From Streptoalloteichus hindustanus (GTDB lineage: Bacteria; Actinomycetota; Actinomycetes; Mycobacteriales; Pseudonocardiaceae): a stretch of 64,000 bases of DNA. The position numbers and the translations under genes are program-made. The notes under the pieces were generated by a model that saw only the letters and a list, made by a program, of their open reading frames with translations, made no database searches and was not told the DNA's origin. The stretch's first letter is position 1, and each line of letters opens with the position of its first letter. The stretch spans positions 682,001 to 746,000 of the forward strand of contig NZ_FQVN01000002.1 in NCBI RefSeq assembly GCF_900129375.1, in the 5' to 3' direction. Positions 52,942 to 60,628 of this stretch are shown in pieces.

Positions 52942-54156
52942 ATGCCCAGCCCCGACGCCACAATTGGCGCACGAGTTCGCAGGCTTCGTGAGCACGCGGG
53001 AAAGTCCCGAGCCGCCCTCGCCGGTCTCCTGGGCAAGAGCGAGGACTGGCTCAAGAAGATCGAGCGGGGAGACCGGGGCCTGACGGTTCAGATGGCGACG
53101 TGCCTCGCTCGGCAGCTCGGTGTTCGGGATCTACGCGAGATCTACGGCGACGAGCTGGCGGGCCCGATCGCCACCACCGACCGCCCTGGCCACCCACTCG
53201 CCAACGCGGTGGGCCTGGCTCTCACCACCTATCTCGCCCCTACCGACAAGCCGGTGGCGCTTGACCATCTCCAGTCTCGGGTCGACTCGACATGGCGGAC
53301 GTGGCACACCAGCCCCACCATGCGGACGGATGTGGGGGAGGCGTTGCCGAGTCTGCTCACCGCAGCACGTGCGGCTGTCACGAGCGTCAGCAGTGACACG
53401 GACCGCAGGAAGGCGCGCTTCGTGCTGTCCGAGGCCTACCACCTCGGGCAGGCATTCCTCGCCTGGGTCGACGGGGCATCACACTGGTACTGGCTCACGG
53501 TCGATCGCGGCCTCCAGATGGGGGAGGACGCTGACGACCCGGTCGCCCGGGCCGCTGGCCTGATGTACTACGCGTTCGCGCTGCGCGTCGTCGGGCAACC
53601 GGAGGGCGCGCTCGACGTGCTGAACACCGCCGTCGAAGCTCTTGATCCGGTCCTCGACGCTGGCGACCCCGATGTGTGGGGAATGCGGGGAGCACTTCAT
53701 CTCGCCGTCGCCAGCACCACCGCCCGCCACCTGGGCGACCCTTCGGCCTGGGTCGCCGTCGAGGAGGCTGATCGGGTGGCGGCCCGCCTTCCCAAGGGCT
53801 ACGTGCACCCGCGGCACCCGTTCTCCCGGTCGCACGTTGACCTCCACAGGTGTTGGGTGGCGCAGTGTCTCGGCGACACCACTGATGCGCTGCGGCACGC
53901 CGACACGATCGAACCGGACGACATCCCGTCCAGGGTTTGGCAGGCCCAGCACCTGATCACGGTCGCTCGGGCTTACCACCAACGACGTGACACCACGGCG
54001 CTGCTTCCGCTTGTGCAGGCAGAAAGGTACTCGCGGGAGGCTGTCCAGTTCTCGATGCCCGCACGCGAGGTGATCATTGATCTCGCGCGCAACGGGAGGG
54101 ATGCTGTGCGTCGCGAGGCGAATGCCTTGGCGCAGCGGGTCAAGGTGCTCGTATAG
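52942..54156 (+). CDS. XRE-family regulator with TPR-like C-terminus
   Basis: 404 aa. The N-terminal HTH (about 7-65: GARVRRLREHAGKSRAALAGLLGKSEDWLKKIERGDRGLTVQMATCLARQLGV) is followed by a helical, TPR-like region of about 330 aa (ARFVLSEAYHLGQAFLAWVDGASHWYWL, AAGLMYYAFALRVVGQPEGALDVLNTAVEAL). This architecture is frequent in actinomycetes, where it acts as a transcription factor with an unknown, often peptide or metabolite, input. ATG 52942 follows GGGAGG by 5 nt. It converges with the HAD gene with 4 bp between stops. Confidence 0.85.
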   Translation: MPSPDATIGARVRRLREHAGKSRAALAGLLGKSEDWLKKIERGDRGLTVQMATCLARQLGVRDLREIYGDELAGPIATTDRPGHPLANAVGLALTTYLAPTDKPVALDHLQSRVDSTWRTWHTSPTMRTDVGEALPSLLTAARAAVTSVSSDTDRRKARFVLSEAYHLGQAFLAWVDGASHWYWLTVDRGLQMGEDADDPVARAAGLMYYAFALRVVGQPEGALDVLNTAVEALDPVLDAGDPDVWGMRGALHLAVASTTARHLGDPSAWVAVEEADRVAARLPKGYVHPRHPFSRSHVDLHRCWVAQCLGDTTDALRHADTIEPDDIPSRVWQAQHLITVARAYHQRRDTTALLPLVQAERYSREAVQFSMPAREVIIDLARNGRDAVRREANALAQRVKVLV

Positions 54157-54160
54157 CCCG

Positions 54161-54907
54161 TCACCCGATCGCCTGGGGACAGTTTGTCCCCGGGGACGGG
54201 CTGTCTCCCAGTACCGCCCGCACTAGTGCCTGTGTGTTGCCGAGATCGGGAAGGACTGTGCCGGCCCCTGCCTCTCGCAACTCGCGCAAACTGCTCTTTC
54301 CCGTGGCGACCCCGATGACCCGAGTACCTGCCTTCAGTCCGGCCGCCACATCGCGAGTCGTGTCACCGATGAGCACGGTGTTGGCTCCGTCGAACGTGTC
54401 GCTCCCTTTGACGCTGGCGTTGCACTGTGCGATCTTCACCAGATCGGCTCGGTCAACGTGGTCATCTCCGTACGCGCCAATGGACAGGTCGAGGTAGCGA
54501 GTCAGACCGAACACCTGCACCTTGATCTGGGCGATGTCCCGAAGGTTGCCCGTCAGGACGCTCTGGAGAACTCGCGGTTCTGTGTCGAGCGCCGCCAGAC
54601 TCTCAGCAGCGCCAGGAAGGACGCGTCCCTGCCTCGCCAACCAGTCGCGGTGTGTGTCGTAGCAACGGGTCAACGCTGCGGCGAGGTGTGAGACCGCGTT
54701 GTCCGAGGGTTCTACCCCGTTGTCGCGAAGGGTCTTGCGCAGAATCTCCAATTCAGTCCGACCGGACACGTTAGCCAGAGTGGTGAGCGTCTTCCCGGTC
54801 GCCTGCGGGAACGCTCGCTCGTAGAGAGCTCGGCCGACACCCCGTGTCTCGATCAACGTGTGGTCGATGTCCCAGAGCACCAGGAGTTGGCTGGGCGAAG
54901 CCGACAT
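54161..54907 (-). CDS. HAD-superfamily phosphatase
   Basis: 248 aa, phosphoglycolate-phosphatase-like. Motif I is LVLWDIDHTLIE with nucleophile Asp and acid Asp. A helical cap follows. Motif II is VLTGNL, and VLIGDTTRDVAAGLKAGTRVIGVATG is motif IV. Substrate unknown: a small phosphorylated metabolite or nucleotide. The GC content is slightly lower than in the core genes. It may be co-transcribed with the XRE gene upstream (200 bp), but a hairpin lies between. Confidence 0.87.
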   Translation of the reverse strand: MSASPSQLLVLWDIDHTLIETRGVGRALYERAFPQATGKTLTTLANVSGRTELEILRKTLRDNGVEPSDNAVSHLAAALTRCYDTHRDWLARQGRVLPGAAESLAALDTEPRVLQSVLTGNLRDIAQIKVQVFGLTRYLDLSIGAYGDDHVDRADLVKIAQCNASVKGSDTFDGANTVLIGDTTRDVAAGLKAGTRVIGVATGKSSLRELREAGAGTVLPDLGNTQALVRAVLGDSPSPGTNCPQAIG

Positions 54908-55036
54908 GGAGGCAGTCTGCCATCCGGGTCGACGTACTCGTGATCCACGGCCCTGCGCGCTGTGTCCTCAGATCTCAGGGGAATCCTCACAACTCATGAC
55001 TTGGATGGTCGGCCTTGGCAAGCCACGCAACAGTGA

Positions 55037-55065
55037 GCGCCTCAGGCGACCCGCGCCTGAGGCGC
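55037..55065 (-). terminator. Hairpin terminator downstream of an XRE gene
   Basis: Perfect 12-bp stem GCGCCTCAGGCG (55037-55048 with 55054-55065), 5-nt loop, 43 bp past the stop of the leftward XRE gene at 55108. Separates it from the HAD gene. Confidence 0.8.
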
Positions 55066-55107
55066 CCGTGACTCCCGAACGCTTCGGGACAAGAGCCGGC
55101 AGGTGGT

Positions 55108-56313
55108 TCAGGCAGGCCGGACCAAACTCATGCGTTCGGCCAGTCCGAGGAGTTCCCGCCCGCCCGAGTCACGTCGGGAGCGCTCGATCATCTCCGTGAC
55201 CATGCTCCGAACGAACACGTTGTTGCGGGTGCGAAGCGGTGCGAGCTGTTCCGCGCGTCGCAGAAGCTCGACAACCTCGCGGTCGGGGCGCCGGAGCCCC
55301 GCGAGGGCGCGCGCGTGGTCGATGAAGAACGTGGCCCGGCGGGATCGCAGGGGGATCGCCTCCGGTGCGAGACGTGCGGCGACCTCTGCCGCGAGGACTG
55401 GGTCTTCGGATTCGAGGGCGATGGACATCCGCCAGAGATCGACGTTCGCATCACTGAATCCCAGCCAGAAAGCGTTGGGACGCTCTACCCGCCGTGCGAG
55501 GTTCCTCGCTTCGGCGATCTCGTCGTCGGCCTGACCGGACTCCGCCGTCACAGCGCAGAACCCGGCCGTCAGGAGGGACGTTCCGTAGACCTGAATGCTC
55601 TTGTCGTCATCTGGCCCGAGTTCGCGCAGCGCCCGCTGGGCGTGTTCGTGTGCTTCGTCGTAGGCACCCAACGAGACGAGCGCTTGGGTGTAAGCGAACT
55701 CGGCGACACCCGCCCACACGGGATCTCCAAGACGTTCGGCGGCTTGGAGGCCACGTTGGGCGGCGTTCCACGCGAGCAGGTTCTCGCCGAGGTTCCGCAC
55801 AAGAAGGGTTGTGACCTGGCAAGTGAGGATCAGGCACCGCAGTGCCTCGTTCCTGTCGTCCCCGGTGCCTTGCACCGCTGTGGCGTGCAGGTCGACCAGG
55901 AGGGAAGGCAGGGCGCGTCCAACTTCCGTATAGTCGCAGGCTTGGCGTGCGTCGGCAACTCTCGCCGTCTCGGCCTTCAGCTCGGCTGTAGGGCGTTGAG
56001 GCGCGGAGCGCGCATGGTCAAGGTTGGTCGTCACCAGGGCGAACTGGATGTCAGGGATCGCGCCGTGCACGTCGCTGTCACCTTGGTCGGTGGGAACGAA
56101 GGTACCGGTGAGATCGCCGACGCTGCATCGCAACGCATTCGCGATCTTGGCGAGAGTCGAGCGGCGCTCGACCGCCTGCCGTCCGTTCTCGATACGAGAG
56201 AGATAGCCCTTGCTCAGGCCGCTGAGGCCGGCAAGCGCGTCTAGGGTCATGCCACGCCAGCGGCGCATCCGCCGGATGGCTGTCCCGATCTCGGGTGCCT
56301 CGCCAGTGGTCAT
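55108..56313 (-). CDS. XRE-family regulator with TPR-like C-terminus
   Basis: 401 aa from ATG 56313 (MTTGEAPEIG); a Met 11 codons upstream lacks support. HTH at about 8-65: GTAIRRMRRWRGMTLDALAGLSGLSKGYLSRIENGRQAVERRSTLAKIANALRCSVGDLTG. The rest is helical repeats (EVGRALPSLLVDLHATA, NLGENLLAWNAAQRGLQAAERLGDPVWAGVAEFAYTQALVSLGAYDEAHEHAQRAL). A palindrome GTTTCC-N5-GGAAAC lies 43 bp upstream and may be its operator. It diverges from a 54-aa membrane peptide gene. Confidence 0.87.
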   Translation of the reverse strand: MTTGEAPEIGTAIRRMRRWRGMTLDALAGLSGLSKGYLSRIENGRQAVERRSTLAKIANALRCSVGDLTGTFVPTDQGDSDVHGAIPDIQFALVTTNLDHARSAPQRPTAELKAETARVADARQACDYTEVGRALPSLLVDLHATAVQGTGDDRNEALRCLILTCQVTTLLVRNLGENLLAWNAAQRGLQAAERLGDPVWAGVAEFAYTQALVSLGAYDEAHEHAQRALRELGPDDDKSIQVYGTSLLTAGFCAVTAESGQADDEIAEARNLARRVERPNAFWLGFSDANVDLWRMSIALESEDPVLAAEVAARLAPEAIPLRSRRATFFIDHARALAGLRRPDREVVELLRRAEQLAPLRTRNNVFVRSMVTEMIERSRRDSGGRELLGLAERMSLVRPA

Positions 56314-56355
56314 GAGGTGACGGTACGTGCACCCGATCGGGTACACCAGACCTGG

Positions 56356-56372
56356 GTTTCCTAGAAGGAAAC
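56356..56372. promoter_or_regulatory. Palindrome GTTTCC-TAGAA-GGAAAC
   Basis: Perfect 6+5+6 inverted repeat in the divergent gap between the XRE/TPR regulator and the small membrane-protein gene. It is a candidate operator for the regulator on both promoters. Confidence 0.6.
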
Positions 56373-56445
56373 TTTCTCCGTCGCCACAGCCCTAGCTTCG
56401 CCCCTGCTCCTGATCACCGTCTGTCTCTCATTGCGGAGGGCGAGC

Positions 56446-56610
56446 GTGTTGGCGGAACTCTGGCGGACACTTCTCTGGGGGACGCTGCTCGCTGAAGTGT
56501 TCATCCTGGTGGCACTGCTGCCGCCAGTTGCGCGTCGCCTTCGGCATATTGAGTCGCGATTGTGGTTGTGGGTTTACGACCGCCGCAGTGAACGCCGGCG
56601 TCGTCGATAG
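56446..56610 (+). CDS. 54-aa single-pass membrane protein
   Basis: Starts GTG 56446 after GGAGGG with 5-7 nt spacing. The protein has one hydrophobic helix at about 7-26 (TLLWGTLLAEVFILVALL) and a strongly basic C-terminus (RRSERRRRR), so it should sit with its C-terminus in the cytoplasm. It diverges from an XRE/TPR regulator across a palindrome. No family is recognised. Tiny membrane proteins beside XRE regulators recur in this region. Confidence 0.55.
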   Translation: MLAELWRTLLWGTLLAEVFILVALLPPVARRLRHIESRLWLWVYDRRSERRRRR

Positions 56611-56975
56611 CGGGCGCCTCTCCTTCTTCCGGTGGGACGGCGTCCTCCGATCGGCCCCGACGTGTCCGAGATCCTTCTAATGTCCCTTATGGACTATCTG
56701 GAGTGGACTGTGAGTGAGTTCGAGCAGTGGGTTGGGGGCCGCCGTTTGTGGATGTTCGCGTCCCTGGCCCAGCTTGGGTGGACGTTCGCGGCCGCGGGTA
56801 GCCGCGAGCGGGGCACCGCTGATGGTGCCCCGCTCGTGGGATTGCTTCGAGGATGCGGCCGCAGCATGATCAAAGTGGCGACGGCGGAGCGGTTACTGGC
56901 TCTTGGCTGTTCTGCGGGCGCGGGGAGACAGCCCCAGAGGCCACTGGCCCTGGAGCCCCGCGGTCCTGTTGTCGG
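56611..56975. other. Intergenic stretch with hairpin
   Basis: 365 bp. A frame from about 56680 (MSLMDYLEWTVSEFEQWVGGRR) is possible but runs through the hairpin at 56805-56836, so it is not called. Nothing else is supported. Confidence 0.45.
56805..56836. terminator. Hairpin terminator
   Basis: Perfect 13-bp stem CGAGCGGGGCACC with 6-nt loop. It is placed to end the transcript of the 54-aa membrane protein, and to stop leftward transcription from the GntR gene. Confidence 0.75.
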
Positions 56976-57719
56976 TCAGTACTTCAGTGGCAGGCGGAAC
57001 CGTGCTGACATCCGGTCGCCAGCACCCACTGCCGTGGTGGTCTCGACTGGGCGGCCTGACCCGTCCGTCGTGATCCGGTACGTCACCAGGACAGGCACTC
57101 CGGGCGGCAACTCCATGGCTTCGCGCTCCAGGGGGTCAGGCATCCGCGTCGTGATCGTCTCGTCGGCCTCGACGGGTGCGTGCCCCGCGTCGGCGAGGAG
57201 GCGGAACAGATCGGCACCCGTGTCCGGTCGGTGCGCGGCGTCGGCCAGGTCCCCCGCGCCGTTCTCGTGGACCGCCGTGACAACGTGCTCGGGTAGCCAC
57301 TGGTCGGTGATCTGGGCAATGCCGCTGCCCTTGGCGAAGTGCCGCACCCTGTGCACCACCCTGCTTCCGGGCTCGACGCCCAGGCGCTCGGCGATCTCCG
57401 GGTCCGCCGGCTCCCACTCGGCTGAGATGACCTCGTCCTGCCCGGCGCCCGCCTGGTCCTGCCACGTCCGGGCGACCGCCCGGCTGCCGGAGTAGCCGAG
57501 CTGCACCGGCGCGGTCTCGCGGACCACGGTGCCCACACCTCGGCGCGGAAGCACCAAGCCCTCGTTCGTCAGCGTCGCGATCGCGTCGCGAACGGTGTCG
57601 CGGGCGACTCCGTACCGGCTCATCAGGTCCGGGATGGCAGGGAGCAGTGAGCCCGCTGGGTACTCGCCGGTGGTGATCGCGTCGCGAAGGTCGGCCGCGA
57701 TCTTCTGGTGCTTGGTCAT
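56976..57719 (-). CDS. GntR-family regulator, UTRA (HutC) subfamily
   Basis: 247 aa from ATG 57719, chosen over 57728 because AAGGAG ends 9 nt before it. The winged HTH (about 2-70: KHQKIAADLRDAITTGEYPAGSLLPAIPDLMSRYGVARDTVRDAIATLTNEGLVLPRRGVGTVV) is followed by a UTRA domain (EPGSRVVHRVRHFAKGSGIAQITDQWLPEHV, then MELPPGVPVLVTYRITTDGSGRPVETTTAV). KorSA-like GntR/UTRA proteins control actinomycete integrative elements, and small-protein genes follow divergently here as in such elements. Three GTGTAGAYGTT half-sites upstream are its likely targets. Confidence 0.88.
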   Translation of the reverse strand: MTKHQKIAADLRDAITTGEYPAGSLLPAIPDLMSRYGVARDTVRDAIATLTNEGLVLPRRGVGTVVRETAPVQLGYSGSRAVARTWQDQAGAGQDEVISAEWEPADPEIAERLGVEPGSRVVHRVRHFAKGSGIAQITDQWLPEHVVTAVHENGAGDLADAAHRPDTGADLFRLLADAGHAPVEADETITTRMPDPLEREAMELPPGVPVLVTYRITTDGSGRPVETTTAVGAGDRMSARFRLPLKY

Positions 57720-57753
57720 GCCGCCCATCTCCTTGGGTTGCTCCGATCGCGTG

Positions 57754-57834
57754 AACGTGTAGACGTTTGGGTTGAAGGTGTAGATGTTGCGCAGGGTTCG
57801 ATGTTAGCTTCCCTGCGTCACCAAACGTCTACAC
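57754..57834. promoter_or_regulatory. Three GTGTAGAYGTT sites, GntR/UTRA operators
   Basis: GTGTAGACGTTTGG at 57757-57770, GTGTAGATGTT at 57778-57788 (21 bp on), and the exact inverse CCAAACGTCTACAC at 57821-57834. The first sits inside the palindrome AACGT-N4-ACGTT (57754-57767). They span the gap between the GntR gene and the divergent small-protein genes. Confidence 0.75.
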
Positions 57835-57893
57835 TTTTCGGCTCACTGGTCCAGAAACCTGTCTGATTTGGACACACGCAGGGGGTAGACCTC

Positions 57894-58109
57894 GTGTTCA
57901 CTCTTCTCCCTATCGGCAGCGCCTTAGTTGTTCCGGCGCTCGTCGTCACCACCATCGTTGCCTTTCGATGGCGCCTTCGGTACGCCCGTGAGGTTGAGGT
58001 CGAGGAGTGGTGCCGGGTCGTCGATCACATCGCGCGGTGGACGACGCTCGCCACGCTTCGGGTCCAGGGCGACCAGGCTCATCTCGTTCCGAGGACCGAG
58101 CGGTGGTGA
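57894..58109 (+). CDS. 71-aa membrane protein
   Basis: GTG 57894 follows AGGGGG. One N-terminal hydrophobic helix (about 5-27, PIGSALVVPALVVTTIVAFRW) is followed by a basic/acidic cytoplasmic tail (RYAREVEVEEWCRVVDHIARWTTLATLRV). It is divergent from the GntR/UTRA gene, shares its operators, and overlaps the next small gene by 4 nt. Position and topology recall small Spd-like proteins of actinomycete conjugative elements, but no homology is asserted. Confidence 0.6.
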   Translation: MFTLLPIGSALVVPALVVTTIVAFRWRLRYAREVEVEEWCRVVDHIARWTTLATLRVQGDQAHLVPRTERW

Positions 58110-58354
58110 GCCCGGTCGATGTGATCGGCACGGTTCCGTTGGCGATCGCTTGGTGGATGGTGGGGCACCGGGCGCGGTGCTCCCGACCTGGGTGTGTGAT
58201 CTGTGGTCGCCATGACGAGAAGATCGTTCTTGGAGTCTCCGGCCTCGCGGCAGCGCACGGCAGGCAGATCTGGCGTCGCCGCCGAATCGCTTTCGTGGTG
58301 CGCGTAGCGATTCTCAGCCTTGTCGTCGTGGCGCTGCTGCTCGGCCCGAGATAG
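58106..58354 (+). CDS. 82-aa small membrane protein with Cys/His cluster
   Basis: Begins GTG 58106 inside the stop of the preceding gene (GTGA). The middle holds a Cys/His cluster CSRPGCVICGRH (residues 25-36), a possible metal knuckle. The C-terminus is one hydrophobic helix (about 62-79, AFVVRVAILSLVVVALLL). Second member of the small-protein run downstream of the GntR/UTRA operators. No family is recognised. Confidence 0.55.
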   Translation: MSPVDVIGTVPLAIAWWMVGHRARCSRPGCVICGRHDEKIVLGVSGLAAAHGRQIWRRRRIAFVVRVAILSLVVVALLLGPR

Positions 58355-58497
58355 AGCTGCCGTCCACCCTGCCCGGCCCTGGGGCTCCCGTTTCTGTCCG
58401 GGCCGTGTGAGCGGGTGGAGCCCCGGCGGCGGGGCTGTTCTCGATAACCACAGATGGTTTCTCTCGTTCGACGCTGTCCACTGTGGAGATACGTGTC

Positions 58498-58776
58498 ATG
58501 GATTTCACTCATACCTGGCTCCCGTGCGGCGGGGAGCGGCATGCCTACCCGGGTGAGAAGCGGGCCGATGGCAAGGAGGTGACCACCTACTGCGGACTCG
58601 TCGTGAGTGTCACAACCTATGGCGATCCGAGGATGCCGGAACGGTTGTGGCCGGAGTGCGACACCTGTCGGGAGAAGGCCGCTGAGTGTGCCGACCGTCG
58701 TGAGAGGGCGGTTCGGGAGATGCGGCGAACCCTGCACGCCTACGGCGACCGTCCGCCCTGTCGTCGGGGCTACTGA
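58498..58776 (+). CDS. 92-aa putative zinc-binding small protein
   Basis: ATG 58498 with GGAGAT upstream. Conserved-looking metal ligands: WLPCGGERHAYPG, TTYCG and WPECDTCREKAAEC, i.e. CxxxxH, C and CxxC. The C-terminal half is a charged helix. Such short zinc-knuckle proteins often sit beside XRE regulators in actinomycetes; the function is unknown. An exact TCCACTGTGGA lies 11 bp upstream at 58477. Confidence 0.6.
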   Translation: MDFTHTWLPCGGERHAYPGEKRADGKEVTTYCGLVVSVTTYGDPRMPERLWPECDTCREKAAECADRRERAVREMRRTLHAYGDRPPCRRGY

Positions 58777-58807
58777 TCGAACTATCCACAAAGGACAGGA
58801 TGGGATC

Positions 58808-58993
58808 GTGTTGGAGTTCAGGTGCGAGTTGATGAGGTGTGTGACCCCGGAGGAGGCGGCTGAGTGGGATGAGCGGATGGCCGAGCGCCGAAGTCGGCGG
58901 GTGCGGGTCGTGTTGCCGACCACACCCATCGAGGAGCAGGTGCGGGCCTGGCGTCGGCGGCAGCGGCAGGCCGTGGACAGGGGCGGCCAGTGA
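58808..58993 (+). CDS. 61-aa basic hypothetical protein
   Basis: GTG 58808 with AGGA about 9 nt upstream. The protein is almost fully helical and rich in Glu and Arg (TPEEAAEWDERMAERRSRRVRVV, EEQVRAWRRRQRQAV). It overlaps the following gene by 4 nt (GTGA), so the two are co-translated. No family is recognised. Confidence 0.5.
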   Translation: MLEFRCELMRCVTPEEAAEWDERMAERRSRRVRVVLPTTPIEEQVRAWRRRQRQAVDRGGQ

Positions 58994-59358
58994 ACGTCAC
59001 CGATCAGGCGGCGGTGGACGCGTTCCCGGAGTTGGCGCACCTCATCACGTTGCGGAACGGGGGATGGCGGTTCCTGCCGCCGCTGGTGCGGGATGGTCGG
59101 CCGGTCGAGGTGGACGGGTTCCGGGAGTGGCCGGGTGGTCATCGGGACGCGATCGGCGTGCGTTCGCCGAGTGACGTGACCGGGTTGCGGATGACCGGGG
59201 AGGAGCCGCCCGGCATCGTGTGGCAGCGGGACGGCGGACTGGGTGAGGTCGTGTTCGCCCTGCTGTCGTTGCCACCGCCCGAGGATCGGCTCGCGCCGAG
59301 GTTGGTCGTGGCGTCCGCCCCTCCACTGTGGACTCCGATCGAGTCCGTTCCCCTGTAG
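58990..59358 (+). CDS. 122-aa hypothetical protein
   Basis: GTG 58990 overlaps the upstream stop. A soluble alpha/beta-looking protein (LITLRNGGWRFLPPLVRDGRPVEVDGFREWPGGHRDAIGVRSPSDVTGLRM, then GLGEVVFALLSLPPPEDRLAPRLVV). No signal, membrane segment or known motif. It is part of the small-gene run between the GntR/UTRA and XRE regulators. An exact TCCACTGTGGA falls near its 3' end, encoding PPLWT. Confidence 0.5.
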   Translation: MNVTDQAAVDAFPELAHLITLRNGGWRFLPPLVRDGRPVEVDGFREWPGGHRDAIGVRSPSDVTGLRMTGEEPPGIVWQRDGGLGEVVFALLSLPPPEDRLAPRLVVASAPPLWTPIESVPL

Positions 59359-59496
59359 ATCTCCCGCCCACGGTTCCTCGTCACGCTCACGTGGGCGGGT
59401 GCTCCGGCCACTCCGTCCCGAGTCGCCGGCCGGAGCAGCGGTGGGGCCGAGACCCTTCGGTCCCACCGCCCGTCTCCTCGCTCCGAAAGGAAAGCC

Positions 59497-59640
59497 TTGT
59501 TCCGAGCGTCAGCTCGGCGCGTCGTGATCGCCGCCCTCGTCGTGGTTCTCACGTCCGCCGCAGCCAGCACCGGAGGGTCCGGCGGCCAGGTTCTGTCGCC
59601 GTTCGTCATCGTGCCGTTCGTCATCGGACAGGAACACTGA
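59497..59640 (+). CDS. 47-aa secreted-type peptide upstream of an XRE regulator
   Basis: TTG 59497 lies just after AAAGGAAAGCC, a good ribosome site. The peptide has a basic start (RASARRVV), a hydrophobic core (IAALVVVLTSAAAS) with an Ala-x-Ala-like cleavage region, a Gly/Ser linker, and a hydrophobic tail SPFVIVPFVIGQEH. One base separates its stop from the ATG of the XRE gene. It could be a signal-peptide-bearing pheromone precursor or a coupled leader; this is speculative. Confidence 0.45.
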   Translation: MFRASARRVVIAALVVVLTSAAASTGGSGGQVLSPFVIVPFVIGQEH

Positions 59641-59641
59641 C

Positions 59642-60472
59642 ATGGCCCACAACCCCACGATCCAGGAACGCATGATGGCCGCGGAACTCCGTCGCCTCCG
59701 GGAAACCACCGGCCACACCGGACAGCGCGTCGCCGACCTCATCGGGTTCTCCCTGAGCAAGATCTCCCGGCTGGAAAGCGCCAAACGCGGCCTGAAAATC
59801 GAGGACGTCGCCGCTCTCCTGACCCTGTACGGGATCGCCAATCCCGACCGTGAGGCTCTGCTGGACCTGTGTCGGCCTTCCCCCGCGCAGGGATGGTGCC
59901 CCGCCGCCCGCGAACTCCCCGGTGTTCACGCCCATCTGGAGAGCGACGCCACCACGGTCACCGTCGTCGACATCCTGACCATTCCCGGCCCCCTGCAAAC
60001 CGAGGACTACACGCGCCACCTGTGCGACGCCCTGCGGCTGACGCCCGAGGAAGCAACACGTCGCGTCGCATGCCGACGTGGCCGCTCGACCGTTCTCCTC
60101 GGCGACCAGTCGCCACACGCCACGCTGCTGGTCGGACAGGACGCGCTGCACCGGGTGGTGGGGTCACGGGAGGTGATGGCCGCCCAGTACGAGTACCTGC
60201 TGGATCTGGCCCGGCGGGAGTCGGTCGCCTTCCGGGTCGCCCCCGCCACGGCCGCCGTGGGCGTGAGCGGGTTCGTGCTCTGCGAGTACGAGAACCAGTC
60301 CCCGGTCGTGGTGCTGGAAACACCGGTGGCCGTGGTGTTCGCGGACCAGGCGCCGGAGACCGGCTACTACCGGGGGGTGATCGAGGTTCTGCTGGACGCC
60401 GCGCTGAACCCCAGCGACTCCACGGGCTACGTCGCTGAGCTTCTTCGCAGGCAGAGGAAGGGAGATCTATAG
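59642..60472 (+). CDS. XRE-family regulator with DUF5753 domain
   Basis: 276 aa. The HTH (about 12-65: AAELRRLRETTGHTGQRVADLIGFSLSKISRLESAKRGLKIEDVAALLTLYGI) is followed by the DUF5753 ligand-like domain (about 85-265: TVVDILTIPGPLQTEDYTRHLCDAL, LLVGQDALHRVVGSREVMAAQYEYLLDLARRESVAFRVAP, VVVFADQAPETGYYRGVIEVLLDAAL). Members are usually followed by a DUF397 gene; none is present here. Instead the 47-aa peptide gene precedes it. A strong terminator follows. Confidence 0.9.
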   Translation: MAHNPTIQERMMAAELRRLRETTGHTGQRVADLIGFSLSKISRLESAKRGLKIEDVAALLTLYGIANPDREALLDLCRPSPAQGWCPAARELPGVHAHLESDATTVTVVDILTIPGPLQTEDYTRHLCDALRLTPEEATRRVACRRGRSTVLLGDQSPHATLLVGQDALHRVVGSREVMAAQYEYLLDLARRESVAFRVAPATAAVGVSGFVLCEYENQSPVVVLETPVAVVFADQAPETGYYRGVIEVLLDAALNPSDSTGYVAELLRRQRKGDL

Positions 60473-60493
60473 AGCGCTGACCACGTCCACGGT

Positions 60494-60535
60494 GACTGTC
60501 ACCCACAGGCTTCGTCACTGCTGTGGGTGACAGTC
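60494..60535 (+). terminator. Hairpin terminator
   Basis: Perfect 15-bp stem GACTGTCACCCACAG (60494-60508 with 60521-60535), 12-nt loop, directly after the XRE/DUF5753 gene. Confidence 0.85.
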
Positions 60536-60628
60536 GTGTGCGGTTGTTCGCCACTCGTCCGGTGGATTGTTCGCTGTCGTCGCACGAAGACGGCTTCTCG
60601 CGTGGCGCAGCGGGTAGAAAGCGTGGGC

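Larger units (their letters stand above)
9194..59332. repeat. Dispersed palindrome TCCACNGTGGA
   Basis: Seven exact copies found by eye: 9194-9204, 13175-13185, 24991-25001, 27813-27823, 29739-29749, 58477-58487 and 59322-59332. More than ten single-mismatch copies occur, for example near 1017, 1070, 13772, 18311, 33092, 36826, 37481, 47818, 49257, 62149 and 62249. They lie both inside genes and between them. Entry bounds are those of the outermost exact copies; this is a family of sites, not one element. Confidence 0.75.

Noticed and set aside
46784-56372. GTTTC...GGAAAC similarity between the allB operator and the XRE palindrome at 56356
   Set aside because: Arm spacing differs and the inner bases do not match; the resemblance is probably chance.
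56632-57495. Rightward frame of 287 codons from 56632
   Set aside because: It crosses a strong hairpin and runs antisense through the GntR/UTRA gene; only its first part could be real, and it lacks support.
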